A DNA stretch of 64,000 nt, taken from positions 1 through 64,000 of the forward strand of contig FWCC01000403.1 of NCBI GenBank assembly GCA_900169235.1, read 5' to 3'. Both the position numbers and the translations under genes were made by a program. The notes below the pieces were generated by a model. The model saw only the letters and a program-made list of their open reading frames with translations, made no database searches and was not told where the DNA came from. How positions within the stretch are numbered: the stretch's first letter is position 1; each line of letters opens with the position of its first letter. Below are positions 1 to 10,582 of this stretch, piece after piece. Source of the DNA: Zarea fungicola (Eukaryota; Ascomycota; Sordariomycetes; Hypocreales; Cordycipitaceae).

Positions 1-852
1 GTTTCTTCATTTGTAACACCATGTTGGTGCTGATTGTGATGTCGGCAAAGCCCCAGACGGCCGAGGCGTAGGCGACGCCAATGACAAAGGGCGCGCTCGC
101 GGGCGTGATGAAGGGGTTGGTCGGGTCAATGGCCGCCCAGATGACGAGGGCGAGAAAGGCGTCTACAAAGAACTCGGTCATGAATACGAAGCCGAGATTC
201 TTCTGCGTCGGGTTCGGAAAGGAGCACAGGATGCTGGCCGGCGCGCCGTTGGCGACGAGGGGCTTGCCCGCGGCAAGGAACGCCTCCTTCATCTCCGAAA
301 TCTCCGTCCAGTACATGCCCATGACGATCAGTCCCGCTATAAAGGCGCCCATGATCTGACTGATGATGTAGTACGGCACCTTCTTCAGCGGGAAACCTTG
401 CCAGAACCAGAATGCAATCGTGATGCATGGGTTGAAGTGGCCGCCCGAGGTCGGCGCGCAGCAGATGATGGCAAAGGCGATGCCGAAGCCAAAGGCCCAG
501 CCTATCTGGAAGATGCTGCCAAAAGCTGTGACACCGAGCGGGTTCGTAAAGTTGAGTGTAAAGCTGGCGACGGCGGCAATGCCGGGAAAGACGTAGAAGA
601 AGACGCCTGTCGCCTCAGCCATGCATTCGCGCAGCCAGCGTGGTCGACGACGCTCGAACTCGAGTCGACGCTCCGATATGGGCTTGGTTCCGACCACATG
701 GCGAGAAACGTGTTTCTGCAGCGCGTCCGTAACGCCGAGTTCTACTGTAGAGGCATCATTAGCAGAGCCTCAGGTACATGAGAGTAGTGGCAAGGTCAAG
801 TTCGGAACTTACAGTCGTGGGTATGAAGACGACTGAGGTCTGCGGAAGACAT
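1..852 (-). CDS. Aquaporin/glycerol-facilitator-like MIP channel (3' end beyond window)
   Basis: Predicted integral membrane channel of the MIP family, moving water or small solutes such as glycerol. Exon 1 is 813-852 (ATG at 850-852) and intron 1 is 745-812 (GTAAGT...CTACAG). Exon 2 runs from 744 down to about position 20, where a GTGTTA donor fits phase 0; the rest lies outside the window. The first NPA box is present but altered to NPC (SGGHFNPCITIAF, about residues 112-124), followed by hydrophobic helices. Exon 2 ends in ISTNM, where families carry the second NPA-type box; if the next exon begins Ala-Arg-Asp this box would be NMA (inference). A basic, hydrophilic N-terminus of about 50 residues precedes the first helix. 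Family assignment is good; substrate cannot be told. Confidence 0.85.
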
Positions 853-2526
853 GCTGTCTAGTGCTACTATACAACGTCCTCTACGCTAAGAAACCCGGGG
901 TAATAGCTGAAGAACAAGAATAAAATTTAGGTTGAGCGAAACTCTGCGCAATGTACTATTCCTCATTTTTAACTATTGTATTGCGGAGATTGGGTATGGT
1001 CCGCATCCGAACGTTGCCAGTCGAACCATTTTCGAAACCTGCATAAACGGCAACTTTTTGCCGGTTCGAGGCTGGGTTCTATTAGTCCAATGGGGCAGAA
1101 ATGTAAATCCATGCAGTCACAAATGGCGGCTAGAAAACAGCTTCAGCTCCGCTCACGACAGAGACGAGGTGTTGAAGAAGTGAGCGGCACTGGCCGCGCC
1201 TCAAACCTGCGACTGCTGGGCCAGTCCGTGGGGAAGATGGGGTAAATGGTCAGGATGGTCTGCTAAAATGCGGAGAATCTGCCTTCGCATTGGACAAGTC
1301 TGGGGTAAATGCTCCGCTGGAAGTTTTGGAGCCTGTGTCGCTGTCTCTGGAGTCATCTTCACCCACTGTATTGATCCGGGGATGGTGTGGAGGCTGGCCA
1401 GAATCAATGCTATGGACCAATAAAATGGCAATACCAGCTTCTCTCGGCCGAGGCTCTTGTATCAGTTCTTCCCTTCCCATCATCGGACTTGGAGCAATCG
1501 CCATTTCGCACTCTGCTTTGGCCCGACGGTGGCTTGGCCAAGCCGGGAAGGCTGCGACTCAGCCATCGTTATTCGCGGGTGGCAAGCCACTTCGGACAAT
1601 GAGGCGTTAACTAGAGGCCGGTTTTCTATTTTCCGGTTGCCACATTTGGAGCTTATTACATTCAACGAACTAGAAGATGGCAACTGTGCACTGTAATAGA
1701 CCTCACTTTCTGTTTAAACGAGCGCCAATAGGTGACTGGGGGGGATGGGGAAATGCAGAATGCGGGGGACACTGAAACTCCCCGCAACTCATCAAGCATT
1801 AAACTAAAACTTCAGGTGCTGGGTGTATTCGGAGTCTCTGCTTTTTAGGCTCCAAGCTAAGATAGGGGAGAAGTGGAGTGGCTATGTAGTTTCTGGCGCG
1901 CGAGTTGTTGAAACTCCATCATATCCGGCAATTGGCGTCAGTTACCGTCGTCATCGGCATGACTCTAAAGCCGACTCAAGTTACTCTAGTTTCTTTCCTT
2001 GTTTCTGTTCTTATCCATGACGTTTGGATTGTGAATATTGGGATCAGGTATGGCTTTATAACCTACTGCCTCTACATCGTCCTCAAGAGTGTTGCAGACA
2101 CGGCTGCTGTATCGTCTATCTCGGCACGGCCAGCCCAGCCATGACCAAATATTTAGAGAATAAAAGCACAGGTAAATAGCGACGGCCATGTGCCCCAGAC
2201 TAAATGCACTAAACTAGCACCTAAGAAGAAACATGTAACGAGCATGTTAGTAGATCCTTTCCTGGAAAATGCAGTTGCTTCGTCACTACCCTATACATCA
2301 AAATCTAACTTGAACCAGTCTATTCTCTGAACGTGGACGCGTCCCCGTACGTGCCCCGTCATGCTTACCGGAACGGCGGCACGATTATCCGTAGATCATA
2401 GTTAGCACGTCTCTTTGCTTAACCTAGAGCTATACCATAGACGTTAAAGAATACAAATACAAATATACATACAAATACCAGTCTATTCTCTTGCTTGCTC
2501 GTATTACTTTTCCCTCCATAATACTA
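853..2526. other. Intergenic region, no gene seen
   Basis: It separates the aquaporin start from a Met-less reading frame at 2528. Its short reading frames lack recognisable motifs, signal peptides or splice context. The right end (about 2450-2480) has short ATACAAATAC-type repeats. It should hold the promoter of the minus-strand aquaporin. Confidence 0.5.
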
Positions 2527-2527
2527 G

Positions 2528-3004
2528 TGGTGCATAAATCTTCATAATTCTTATAGTCACAACAATGCAAACTGGCAAGATACTGTCAGCACTCGTGTTG
2601 ATGCAGGGAGGGGAAACAGTTGCCTATGCATTTGGGCTCCATCTCCATTACGACCAAGAGATGCAGTCCTTGCGCAATATTTATATTTCGCTGATACTAT
2701 TACTGCGACTAGTCCGGCCTCCTTCCACAACGAGGAAGAGGAGCAAAGCTATCGAAGACTATGCCAATCTAATAATGACGGAGAAAGTAGCTGTCCTGAT
2801 GATCTTGCTAGACTAGTCCCGAGGACTCCGCTCAGCAGTGCAACTCTTGACTTTGCTAGGACAAAGCTTGCAGGGAAATATGTATGCACTGCGAAATTCG
2901 GCCCGACGCTTCTTCTTGGCCATTTTCGGAATCTTGCCCCTGATTTGCAGCGGCACTACCACCCGAACAAGCCTGGCCCGATATATGTGGTAGCCCGGAA
3001 ATGA
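2528..3004 (+). pseudogene. Met-less open frame of about 158 codons, possible gene remnant or orphan exon
   Basis: A frame opens after TAG 2525-2527 and stays open to TGA 3002-3004 without a single ATG. The composition is protein-like rather than random: it includes NSCLCIWAPSPLRPRDAV, an acidic EEEE run, and ATLDFARTKLAGKYVCTAKFG. Possible splice acceptors (ACTAG at 2527, TTATAG at 2555) lie at its left edge, so it could be the last exon of a gene whose first exon is upstream, or a decayed gene. An overlapping 83-codon ATG frame at 2565 in another phase looks less protein-like. I do not recognise the family. Confidence 0.3.
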
Positions 3005-3537
3005 GAACGCGTCCGACTCACGACGCGCCTCAAGTTTGGCTAACCAGATTCAGTGGTAAAGCATGACATCTCAGCCTTTTGCTTCCACCACGTATCAAAA
3101 CAATGTCTCCATGACATCTGATAAACAGCATCGTTGATTATTGCCAGTATTTGGCCAGATTCAAGTCGGACAAAGGACTGGTACCATGACCAATAGGAAG
3201 CCCACGTGATGGGGGGATGCAGCAGTCTTCCTTCATTGGAGTGCCATTTCATGTCGCGTGCGAGGTATCATGATCGACAAAAAATTGACTGGTGCAACCC
3301 TACTAATGCGTGTACCTGCACTCGAACATCTACCGTTGACGCTGGGACCAATATTAGCGGCCAAGACTTGCTATAATGGCATCCTGCAGAGTAACATGGC
3401 AGCACCGCAATGGAGAGTCTAGGTACCGAACTATTTCGTATAATAATCGTTGTCCCCGCGCCTTTGCTCTGTCTTTAATTAGGGCTATATGATTGATACT
3501 TGTATTTTCGAGTCTGAGAGACGCTGTTTATGAAGAA
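3005..3537. promoter_or_regulatory. Upstream region of the GH92 gene
   Basis: About 530 bp between the Met-less frame and the mannosidase start. No gene seen. It presumably carries the GH92 promoter; I could not single out a convincing TATA element. Confidence 0.4.
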
Positions 3538-6023
3538 ATGGCCTCGGCACTCAAGTTCTTGTCTCTATGCCTGCCAGTCATCGTAAAGGCTGCCACAACC
3601 TCGCGCGATGTCCATTTTGACCCCATCGACTATGTCGACCAACTAATCGGCGCCAGCAATGGTGGCAATGTATTCCCTGGCGCCACAATACCGTATGGCA
3701 TGGCCAAGGCTGTGGCAGACACAAATAGTGGCAGTAACCAGGGTGGCTTTACACTGGATGGTTCACCTGTCACTGGCTTCAGTGTGCTGCACGACTCTGG
3801 CACAGGTGGCTCCCCATCATTAGGCAATTTCCCTCTATTCCCCTACAATACTTGCCAGGATAACGATGTCAATATATGCGACTTCCCCAAGAAGACTCGA
3901 GCACAGCATGGCACATTCAAGAACGAAAGTGTCGTCGCCAAGCCGGGCTATTTTGGAATCACGCTTGACAGTGGTCCACTGGTGGAAATGACAACCACGC
4001 ACCACGCAGCCCTCTTCAAGTTTACTTTTCAAGGTACCAAGGACGGCGATAAGCCTCTTATTCTCCAGGATCTGACCGATCTGTCCAACTCGCGCCAAGA
4101 CAATGGCACCATCTCCGTGGACCCCAAGACAGGTCGAATCAAGGGCAATGCCGTCTTCATCGCGAGCTTCTCCCAGGGCATGTACAAGGCCTATTTCTGC
4201 ACCGATTTTCAGGGTCCCAAGATTGCCGACTCTGGCATCTTTGCCGACAGCCGCGCGAGCACCAAGGTCCATGACCTCAAAATCTCGCGCTCCATCAATG
4301 GCTACCCGCTGCCTGGTGGTGCCTTTGTCCGTTTCGCCGACAGCCATTCCCCCGTTTACGCGCGTGTCGGTGTCAGCCTCATCAGCGAAGACCAGGCATG
4401 CGCCAATGCAGAAAAGGAAATCCCCAAGTTTGACTTTGCCAAACATTCTCGCGAGGCAAAGGACGCATGGAAATCCAAGCTGATCAACATCAAGGTCGAG
4501 ACTGACGGCGTGGACAAGTCGCTCGTCACAAACTTTTACTCTGGCATTTACCGCACAATGGTCAACCCGCAAAACTATACTGGTGAGAATCCGCTGTGGA
4601 ATGATGGCGAGCCATATTTTGACTCATTCTACTGTATTTGGGATCTCTTCCGATCGCAGTTGCCGTTCCTCACTATCCTGGATCCCAGTGCCGTTGCGCA
4701 AATGATTCGCTCGCTCATCTCCACCTATGAGCACGATGGCTGGCTCCCCGACTGTCGCATGAGTCTTAGCCGTGGTTACACGCAGGGTGGCTCGAATGCC
4801 GACAATGTCCTGGCAGATGCCTACCTGAAAGGAATATCAGATGGTGTCGATTGGGACAAGGGCTACGAGGCTGTAAAGAAGGACGCCGAAGTCGAACCCT
4901 TTGACTGGTGCTGCCATGGCCGTGGTGGCATTGATTCCTGGAATGAGCTTGGTTATATTCCTGTGCAGGACTTTGACTACAAAGGGTTCGGCACCTTGAC
5001 ACGCAGTCTGAGTCGCACACTCGAGTATGCTTACAACGACTTTTCCATTTCCCAAATCGCAGGAGGTTTGGGCAAGAAGGATGAGCAGCATCGTTTCATC
5101 TCATCGAGCCGAAACTGGGAGAACCTGTATCGCGCTGATCAGAAGTCGTCATTTGAGAATGGCACCAACACTGGCTTTTTGGGCTTCTTCCAACCCAAGT
5201 TTCTCAACCAGACCTGGGGATACCAGGACCCGCTCAAGTGCAGCAATCTGGATGGCACGAGTGTCTGTTCGCTGCAGAACAGTGGCCCTGAAACATTTGA
5301 AAGTAGTATCTGGGAATATGGATTGTGAGTTGGTTTTTCCATGTCTGCATTGTCCAAGAAACTAATTTTTATAGCTTCGTTCCGCATGACCAAGCAAAAC
5401 TAGTCACTCTTTATGGCGGCCCAGATGCGTTCTGTCGCCGACTTGATTACCTCCACGACCAGGGCATTACATACATCGGCAACGAGCCAGCTTTCCTCAC
5501 CGTCTTCCAGTACCACTACGCGGGCCGCCCTGCGCTCTCAGCCAAGCGCAGCCACTTTTACATCCCCAAGTTCTTCGAGCCCACTGTCCCTGGTCTTCCG
5601 GGCAACGACGACAGTGGTGCCATGGGCTCCTTTGTGGCTTTCAGCATGATGGGCCTTTTCCCGAACCCAGGACAAGACGTCTATCTCATCACGCCTCCCT
5701 ACTTTGCCAGCGTTAGCATCAAGCACCCCACGACTGGAAAGACAGCCAAGATTCGAAACGTCAACTTTGACCCCTCCTACAACAGCATTTACATTCAGAG
5801 TGCCACTCTTAACGGCAAGCCGTACACAAAGAACTGGATTGACCACTCCTTCTTTACCGAGGGCAAGGAGCTTGTTTTGACCCTCGGGAAAAACGAGAGC
5901 TCTTGGGGCACCGCAGTGGGGGATCTACCTCCAAGCATCGGCACTTACTCGGGCTACAACCAGACCGTGTCCAGGAGGTGGTCCGTTCCACGATCAGCGC
6001 CGCTTTATGAGCCGTACATGTAA
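3538..6023 (+). CDS. Secreted GH92 alpha-1,2-mannosidase-like glycoside hydrolase
   Basis: Predicted exo-acting, calcium-dependent alpha-mannosidase that trims mannose from N-glycans or mannoproteins outside the cell. Exon 1 is 3538-5324, intron 5325-5374 (GTGAGT...TTATAG, 50 nt), exon 2 5375-6023; 811 residues. ATG 3538 was chosen because it begins a signal peptide directly (MASALKFLSLCLPVIVKA); the frame upstream opens only from a TTG. Family features are the N-terminal DYVDQLIGASNGGNVFPGA segment, the central WDLFRSQLP and LPDCRMS segments, and the C-terminal GNDDSGAMGSFVAFSMMG motif (about 685-705), which matches the conserved GH92 G-N-D/E-x-G-x-M-S region. Several N-x-S/T sites fit secretion. 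It is convergent with the phosphodiesterase gene, 138 bp apart. Confidence 0.92.
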
Positions 6024-6161
6024 ATATGAGAAGGGCTTGAATTTATCTAATTTTCTTTTAATACATCTTTTACATATGTAATTGTACCAATTTCTTCGTC
6101 ACCATGTGTGCACGGTCTGCTCATCTCCACACTTTCCACCGCAGAAGCCTCCCGAGATACA

Positions 6162-8544
6162 CTACATGATAAGAGCTGCAGCTAGTGTCGTGATAAACGC
6201 CACCGCCCATGGAATCTGTCGTGCAACGGCGGCCGACTTTGGTGGCTTTGTCGATGTGGGTGATGCTGCCGAGCTATTTCCGGCTCCGGACGTGGTGGCG
6301 CTGCGCTCGACGCAATCAGCCGCGGCATCCCTGGCTTGGGGCACAGCAGCAGATGTGCGAGTGTTGAGTAAGGGCTCTTCGGTGCGTTTCCAAGGCTGGA
6401 TGGTTGCGCCCGCCGCCACGAACCGGGCCTGCAGATCCTCCAGCATATCCCGCCGCGAAGCCAGCAGGCGGAGCATCTCTGCCATGACGGGCGAACCGCA
6501 GTGCGCGCGCTTCGGGCGCTCCACGCCGGCGGCGGCGTCCCTCTTAGCAAAAGTCGCGCCGGGCTTCGGCTTGAAGCAGTTGTCCTGGCTGCGGCCGGCG
6601 CGGAGCTGGCAAATCTCATTCTCCTTGCAGTCGCCGTCGCACTTTTTCGTGATCCAGCCACGGCTCTTGCGTAGCACGTACTCGTCAAAGAGGGTTGAGT
6701 TGCTCTCAAACGCGGCCGTGACATTGTGCCAGAATGCAGGCGTGAGCTCGGCCTCGGGCGCCGCCGCGATGGGGGGAGAGACCAGCGAGCCGTATGCTTC
6801 CTTGGCAGAGTAGTACTTTTTCCAGACGGGACCTGATGTCTGGAACGCGGGGTCCTCCATGTCTGCAATGTAGGTGACCGAGTCGAGCACGGCAAACGTA
6901 TCCGGGTCGACGTCGTACACGCGGAAGGCGGGCATTCCGGCTGTCGGGATGAGGGAGGGGCAGATATAGGACATGGCGCTCGCGTGCTGTGCATTTCGCT
7001 GCGTGTAGTCTGAGTAGCTGATTTCAAAATGATCGTCGTGCGTGTGGCCAAAGAAGAGACCTCGGATGGTGGTTGAGTAGCGCTGCACAATCTGGTCAAA
7101 ATAGTTGGCCTGATCAGCCAGCGCGTCAGAGCTGCCCATGGGCATGTGGCCAATAATGTAGACATTTTCGCTGGCCTTTTCCGCCTTGTCCAGCTCCTTC
7201 ACCAGCCACTCGAGCTGCCCGTTCGGATCCTGCAACAGATTTTGATGATAGAGAGCAAAGTTGAACCGATAATACATATTGGTGTTGAGCGAGATGACGC
7301 GCAGGTTGCCATTGGGATACTTGGTTGAGAAGGCGCCAATGTCGAGAACTTCTTGCTTCGCCGAATCCCCAATCCATGATGCCCACTTCTTTGCCATGGC
7401 ATCATACACCCACTGCGAAGCATTTCCAACCGACTTGGGTTCGAAGATGTTGACGGGATCGACCTCGTGGTTGCCAATTGTGCCGTAGACCAGGTTGAAA
7501 CTATTATTCATCTTGTTATAGGCATCGTCAACTAGTCCAGTGTAAGTGGCCGAGCAAGTGTTGTTTCTGCATGGGTAAACTTACTCTCATTCAAGTTGTA
7601 CGGCTTGCTGGTATTTGAGACCAAATGATCGACAATATCACCAGTGAAAATGGTGAATGCCTGGTCTGGAATAATTTTCTTGATAGCGTCGTACATGCTC
7701 TGCTCCAGAGCCTCTGGGACGCTACAATTGTGGTCGCCATAGGGGCCAGCGGGTGATTTGCTAATGCCAGGCGCATCGTTTTTGGTAAACGGTCTATTCT
7801 GTCAACACAAAAACACATTTCACATTCGAGGCACAATCTGGACGCACCTGCAGCATACTGGCTTTTGGCACTCAGTGCTGGAGCCAGTGACATAGAACGG
7901 ATCCACGTGAATGTCGCTGTAATGGACAACTTTTAGAGGCTTTTTGTTGCTCGGGGCCGGGGCCTTGGCGTCGCAAAACGGCTTAGATGGGAAGGGGACA
8001 GTCCATTCTGTGACCTTTGGATAGTCACATACGCCCAGGAATGTAATACAGAATTGAGTGGCGGCCGTCGAATTGGGCTCCACGCTGCGCGCAAGCTCTG
8101 CAAGCACAGGAACCTCACGCTGAACTAGGCCAGTACAGAATTCGTCGTCGTATCCCTGTTACTCAATTAGCATGCACATAACCCGCCATAGTTTGTTTTA
8201 TTTTTGCGGGCTTCAATATTCTTACCGAGCTTGCCAGGCATAGGGTCTTCCCGAGCGACAGAAGAGGCGTGTCGCTGGTTTGGACCAGTGCCTTGATTAC
8301 GCCGAGGAGATTCTGGTCAATGTCAGCGAACGGATCCGGCGACCTGCAGCATAAATTAAAAAGGGGCACATACTTGACATGCATCACAGGTCTTTATGTC
8401 AAACAAGTCGCGGGTCTCCAGAGCCCATGTGCCTGATTCCAGGGACCGCTGCAGCCTGGTGTGGTCAGTGGCAAGCTGAGCCTGTGCAGTAAATGCATAG
8501 GTTGACGCTAGCGCTGCAAGGCCTACCGCTCGAAGCAAGTCCAT
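6162..8544 (-). CDS. Acid-sphingomyelinase-like phosphodiesterase, secreted, probably GPI-anchored
   Basis: Calcineurin-like metallophosphoesterase of the acid sphingomyelinase family, expected to cleave sphingomyelin or a related phosphodiester to a lipid plus phosphocholine. Five exons: 8374-8544, 8226-8312, 7848-8155, 7585-7793, 6162-7531; 714 residues. A signal peptide (MDLLRAVGLAALASTYAFTAQA) is followed by a saposin-B-like domain (KTCDACQNLLGVIKALV, cysteines about 52-95). Metal-binding motifs follow in family order: DIH (167-169), GDHNC, FTGDIVDH, GTIGNHE, IGHMP and FGHTHDDHF. The tail is Ser/Thr/Pro-rich and ends in a hydrophobic stretch after a small-residue site, as for GPI anchoring (inference). 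The acceptors at 8313 and 7794 were chosen because they restore the family sequence (CQ-NLLG and CCRPFTKNDAPG). Confidence 0.92.
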
Positions 8545-9478
8545 GGTTATGTTTGTGGTTTCGAGCTTGTAGAATCCGTCTCTTCCCAGAAAATTGAGCG
8601 ACGGGACGTCCTTGTAAAGTACTAGTCGTCGCATTGATCATATGCTCATGCGAGTCAACCGCGCACCGAGCGAGCTAGCTTCAGCACAGATTCATGTTGA
8701 TCGCTGCCATGGAAAGTGCCGTGCCCTTACGAGCGGCTCAAGGCCCAGTGGCCATTTTCCCCTGTCTCATTTCCTGAGGGGATGTTTTTGCGGGGGACAG
8801 CCCTGTGGCTTCAGCCTCCAAGCGATGAATTGGGTAAGGTTGCCAATGCTCTATTTTAGCATAACTTGCCTAAAAAGAGCGCTAACAACCCCATTGTCGT
8901 CCAATTCAGACTGGCCCATTGTCTTCCCGTTGATGATTGGCGGACGTGTGCGGTTTACAGTGGTAGAGTTGTGGCTGAGTGGGGTGACTCGTATGTATGA
9001 GACCCAGGTATTCCAACCCTTACTGGTATAATGTTAATGTTCAGCCGCTCCAGCCCGCTGAAGAGGAAAGGAGTTAGACCCCAAAACGTTTCTTCAACGG
9101 TGAGTTGGTTCAGGACTGGCAAAAGCGGAGCGAAATGAGGATCCTCGATCGACATCGACATCGGAAAGCGGGAGACGGGTGAGATCAGAAACAATAATTC
9201 TTAATATTTCCACGTGTACTACATAGACTCGAATCGACAGTCCATGCAATCTTGCTCTTCATTGTCAGACATTTCGATACCAGCACATCTCGAATATTAG
9301 TCACGGCAGTACGAGTTTAGAAAAAGACAAGCTACCGTAGCGGCAATTTGAATAAAAACTATATATTAGAAGGTGAAGATAATACTAGATCATACATTGT
9401 CCTCGTAAACAGCGCATTTGCCAATGAGACAAAGTTGAAACATCGTGGTTGACATGAGCCATGAGAACGCGAAACAGT
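8545..9478. other. Intergenic region, no gene seen
   Basis: Lies between the divergent-facing start of the phosphodiesterase gene and the 3' end of the first HsbA-like gene. The left part should hold the phosphodiesterase promoter; the right part (9200-9470) is AT-rich 3' flank. Its reading frames have no recognisable motif. Confidence 0.5.
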
Positions 9479-10582
9479 TTACATGACAAGAGCAGCAATG
9501 GCGAGGGCCAGGGCACCAGCAGGAGCCATGACGTTGGCACCGTTGACAACAACGGGAGGCTTGTTGCCGCTGCCGCTGCCTGGGTTGCTTCCACTTCCAG
9601 AGCCAGGGTTGCTACCGCTTCCAGAGCCGGGGTTGCTACCGCTGCCGGAGCCAGGGTTGCCGCCGCTGCCACCAGTAGGGTTGCTGCCACCGCCAGGGCA
9701 GCTCTTGCAGCCATGGCCACCAGTGGGAGTGGTGACAGCAGTGGTAGTGCAGATGGTAGTGACACCACCGGAGCCACCAGGGGTAGTGGCGGTGGTGGTG
9801 TGATTTCCAGAGCCAGAGCTGGTGGTATCGCAAGAGGTAGTAGTGCCCGTGGTCTGGGTCGTTGTACCGGTGGTAGTACCGGTGGTAGTGCCAGTAGTAG
9901 TACCAGTAGTAGTGCCGGTTGTGGTGCCAGTGGTGGTGCTGGTGGTGCTGGAAGTGTCGGTAGTGGTGCCAGTTGTAGTGGAAGAAGTGTCAGTCGTGGC
10001 AGAGGTAGTCGTGGTAGAGGTAGCAGTGGTGCTGGTGGTGGTGCTAGTTGGAGGGTTGGCATCCACGCAGGTCTTATACTCATCAATGGCGGTTTGCAGA
10101 ACCCCTCTGATGAGATCGGCCACTTGTTCTGCAAGATCCTTCCCCTCAGGGCCGACACGGCCGGTAATCGTGTCAATAAGGGCGGTGGAGGAAGTAAAAA
10201 TGAGCTGGCTTTGAGACTGAACTTGGCCGCAAAAGCTGCCCTTCTCAACGTCTGGCTTGCGAGCAGCCAAATTATCAGTAAGGGTCTTCGAATCCACATA
10301 CAGCGCCGTGGTAGGAGTAGAGATAGCGAACACGTCCTCCTGAGAGAGAGGGCCACCGGCGGTTGAGTCAATCAGGGTCTTCGCAGCGTTGACATTGGCA
10401 ACCAGAGTGTTGGCGGCATCCTGGACAGGTGCGATATTGACACCATCGAAAGCAACTACAGCAGCATTGAGGGCATTAGTATCCGTGTCAGCTTGCGTAA
10501 CAGCGTTAACGACAACGTCGACAAGGGCTGCAGTGGTGCCAGTGACCATGAAGGCCAAGGAAAGGACTGGAGAAAACTTCAT
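9479..10582 (-). CDS. HsbA/galactomannoprotein-like cell-wall protein with mucin-like GPI tail
   Basis: Single-exon gene, 367 residues. Signal peptide (MKFSPVLSLAFMVTGTTAA), then an alpha-helical HsbA-like domain (about 20-175). This is the fungal family of hydrophobic-surface-binding proteins and Mp1-type galactomannoproteins, which sit in the cell wall or bind hydrophobic surfaces. The Cys pair C118/C172 is also found in the two neighbouring paralogues with nearly the same spacing. The C-terminal half is unlike them: a Thr-rich stretch with TTTG repeats (about 180-260), Gly/Ser/Asn/Pro repeats (NPGSGSGS, about 310-345) and a hydrophobic end (MAPAGALALAIAALVM) typical of GPI addition. The tail is probably heavily O-glycosylated and holds the head away from the wall (inference). 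The long opposite-strand frame here is a by-product of the repeats. Confidence 0.85.
   Translation of the reverse strand: MKFSPVLSLAFMVTGTTAALVDVVVNAVTQADTDTNALNAAVVAFDGVNIAPVQDAANTLVANVNAAKTLIDSTAGGPLSQEDVFAISTPTTALYVDSKTLTDNLAARKPDVEKGSFCGQVQSQSQLIFTSSTALIDTITGRVGPEGKDLAEQVADLIRGVLQTAIDEYKTCVDANPPTSTTTSTTATSTTTTSATTDTSSTTTGTTTDTSSTTSTTTGTTTGTTTGTTTGTTTGTTTGTTTQTTGTTTSCDTTSSGSGNHTTTATTPGGSGGVTTICTTTAVTTPTGGHGCKSCPGGGSNPTGGSGGNPGSGSGSNPGSGSGSNPGSGSGSNPGSGSGNKPPVVVNGANVMAPAGALALAIAALVM
9569..9665. repeat. 24-bp tandem repeat in the HsbA-like tail
   Basis: About four copies of a 24-bp unit encoding NPGSGSGS on the minus strand. In-frame slippage would change tail length without breaking the gene. 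Confidence 0.8.
9862..9972. repeat. 12-bp imperfect tandem repeats in the Thr-rich tail
   Basis: Repeated GGTAGTACCGGT-like units encoding Thr-Thr-Thr-Gly on the minus strand. Copies are imperfect, and the multiple-of-three unit keeps the frame. Confidence 0.75.

Noticed and set aside
1062..1078. GGTTCGAGGCTGGG resembling a tRNA T-arm
   Set aside because: The flanks do not form the five-base T-stem, and no acceptor or anticodon arm could be found.
3835..4572. A 245-codon minus-strand frame over GH92
   Set aside because: Antisense shadow of a gene with clear family motifs on the plus strand.
9461..10366. A 301-codon plus-strand frame rich in Gly/Ser/Ala over the HsbA-like gene
   Set aside because: It is the mirror of the Thr/Gly/Ser repeat coding on the minus strand, has no signal peptide or domain, and starts within the other gene's tail.
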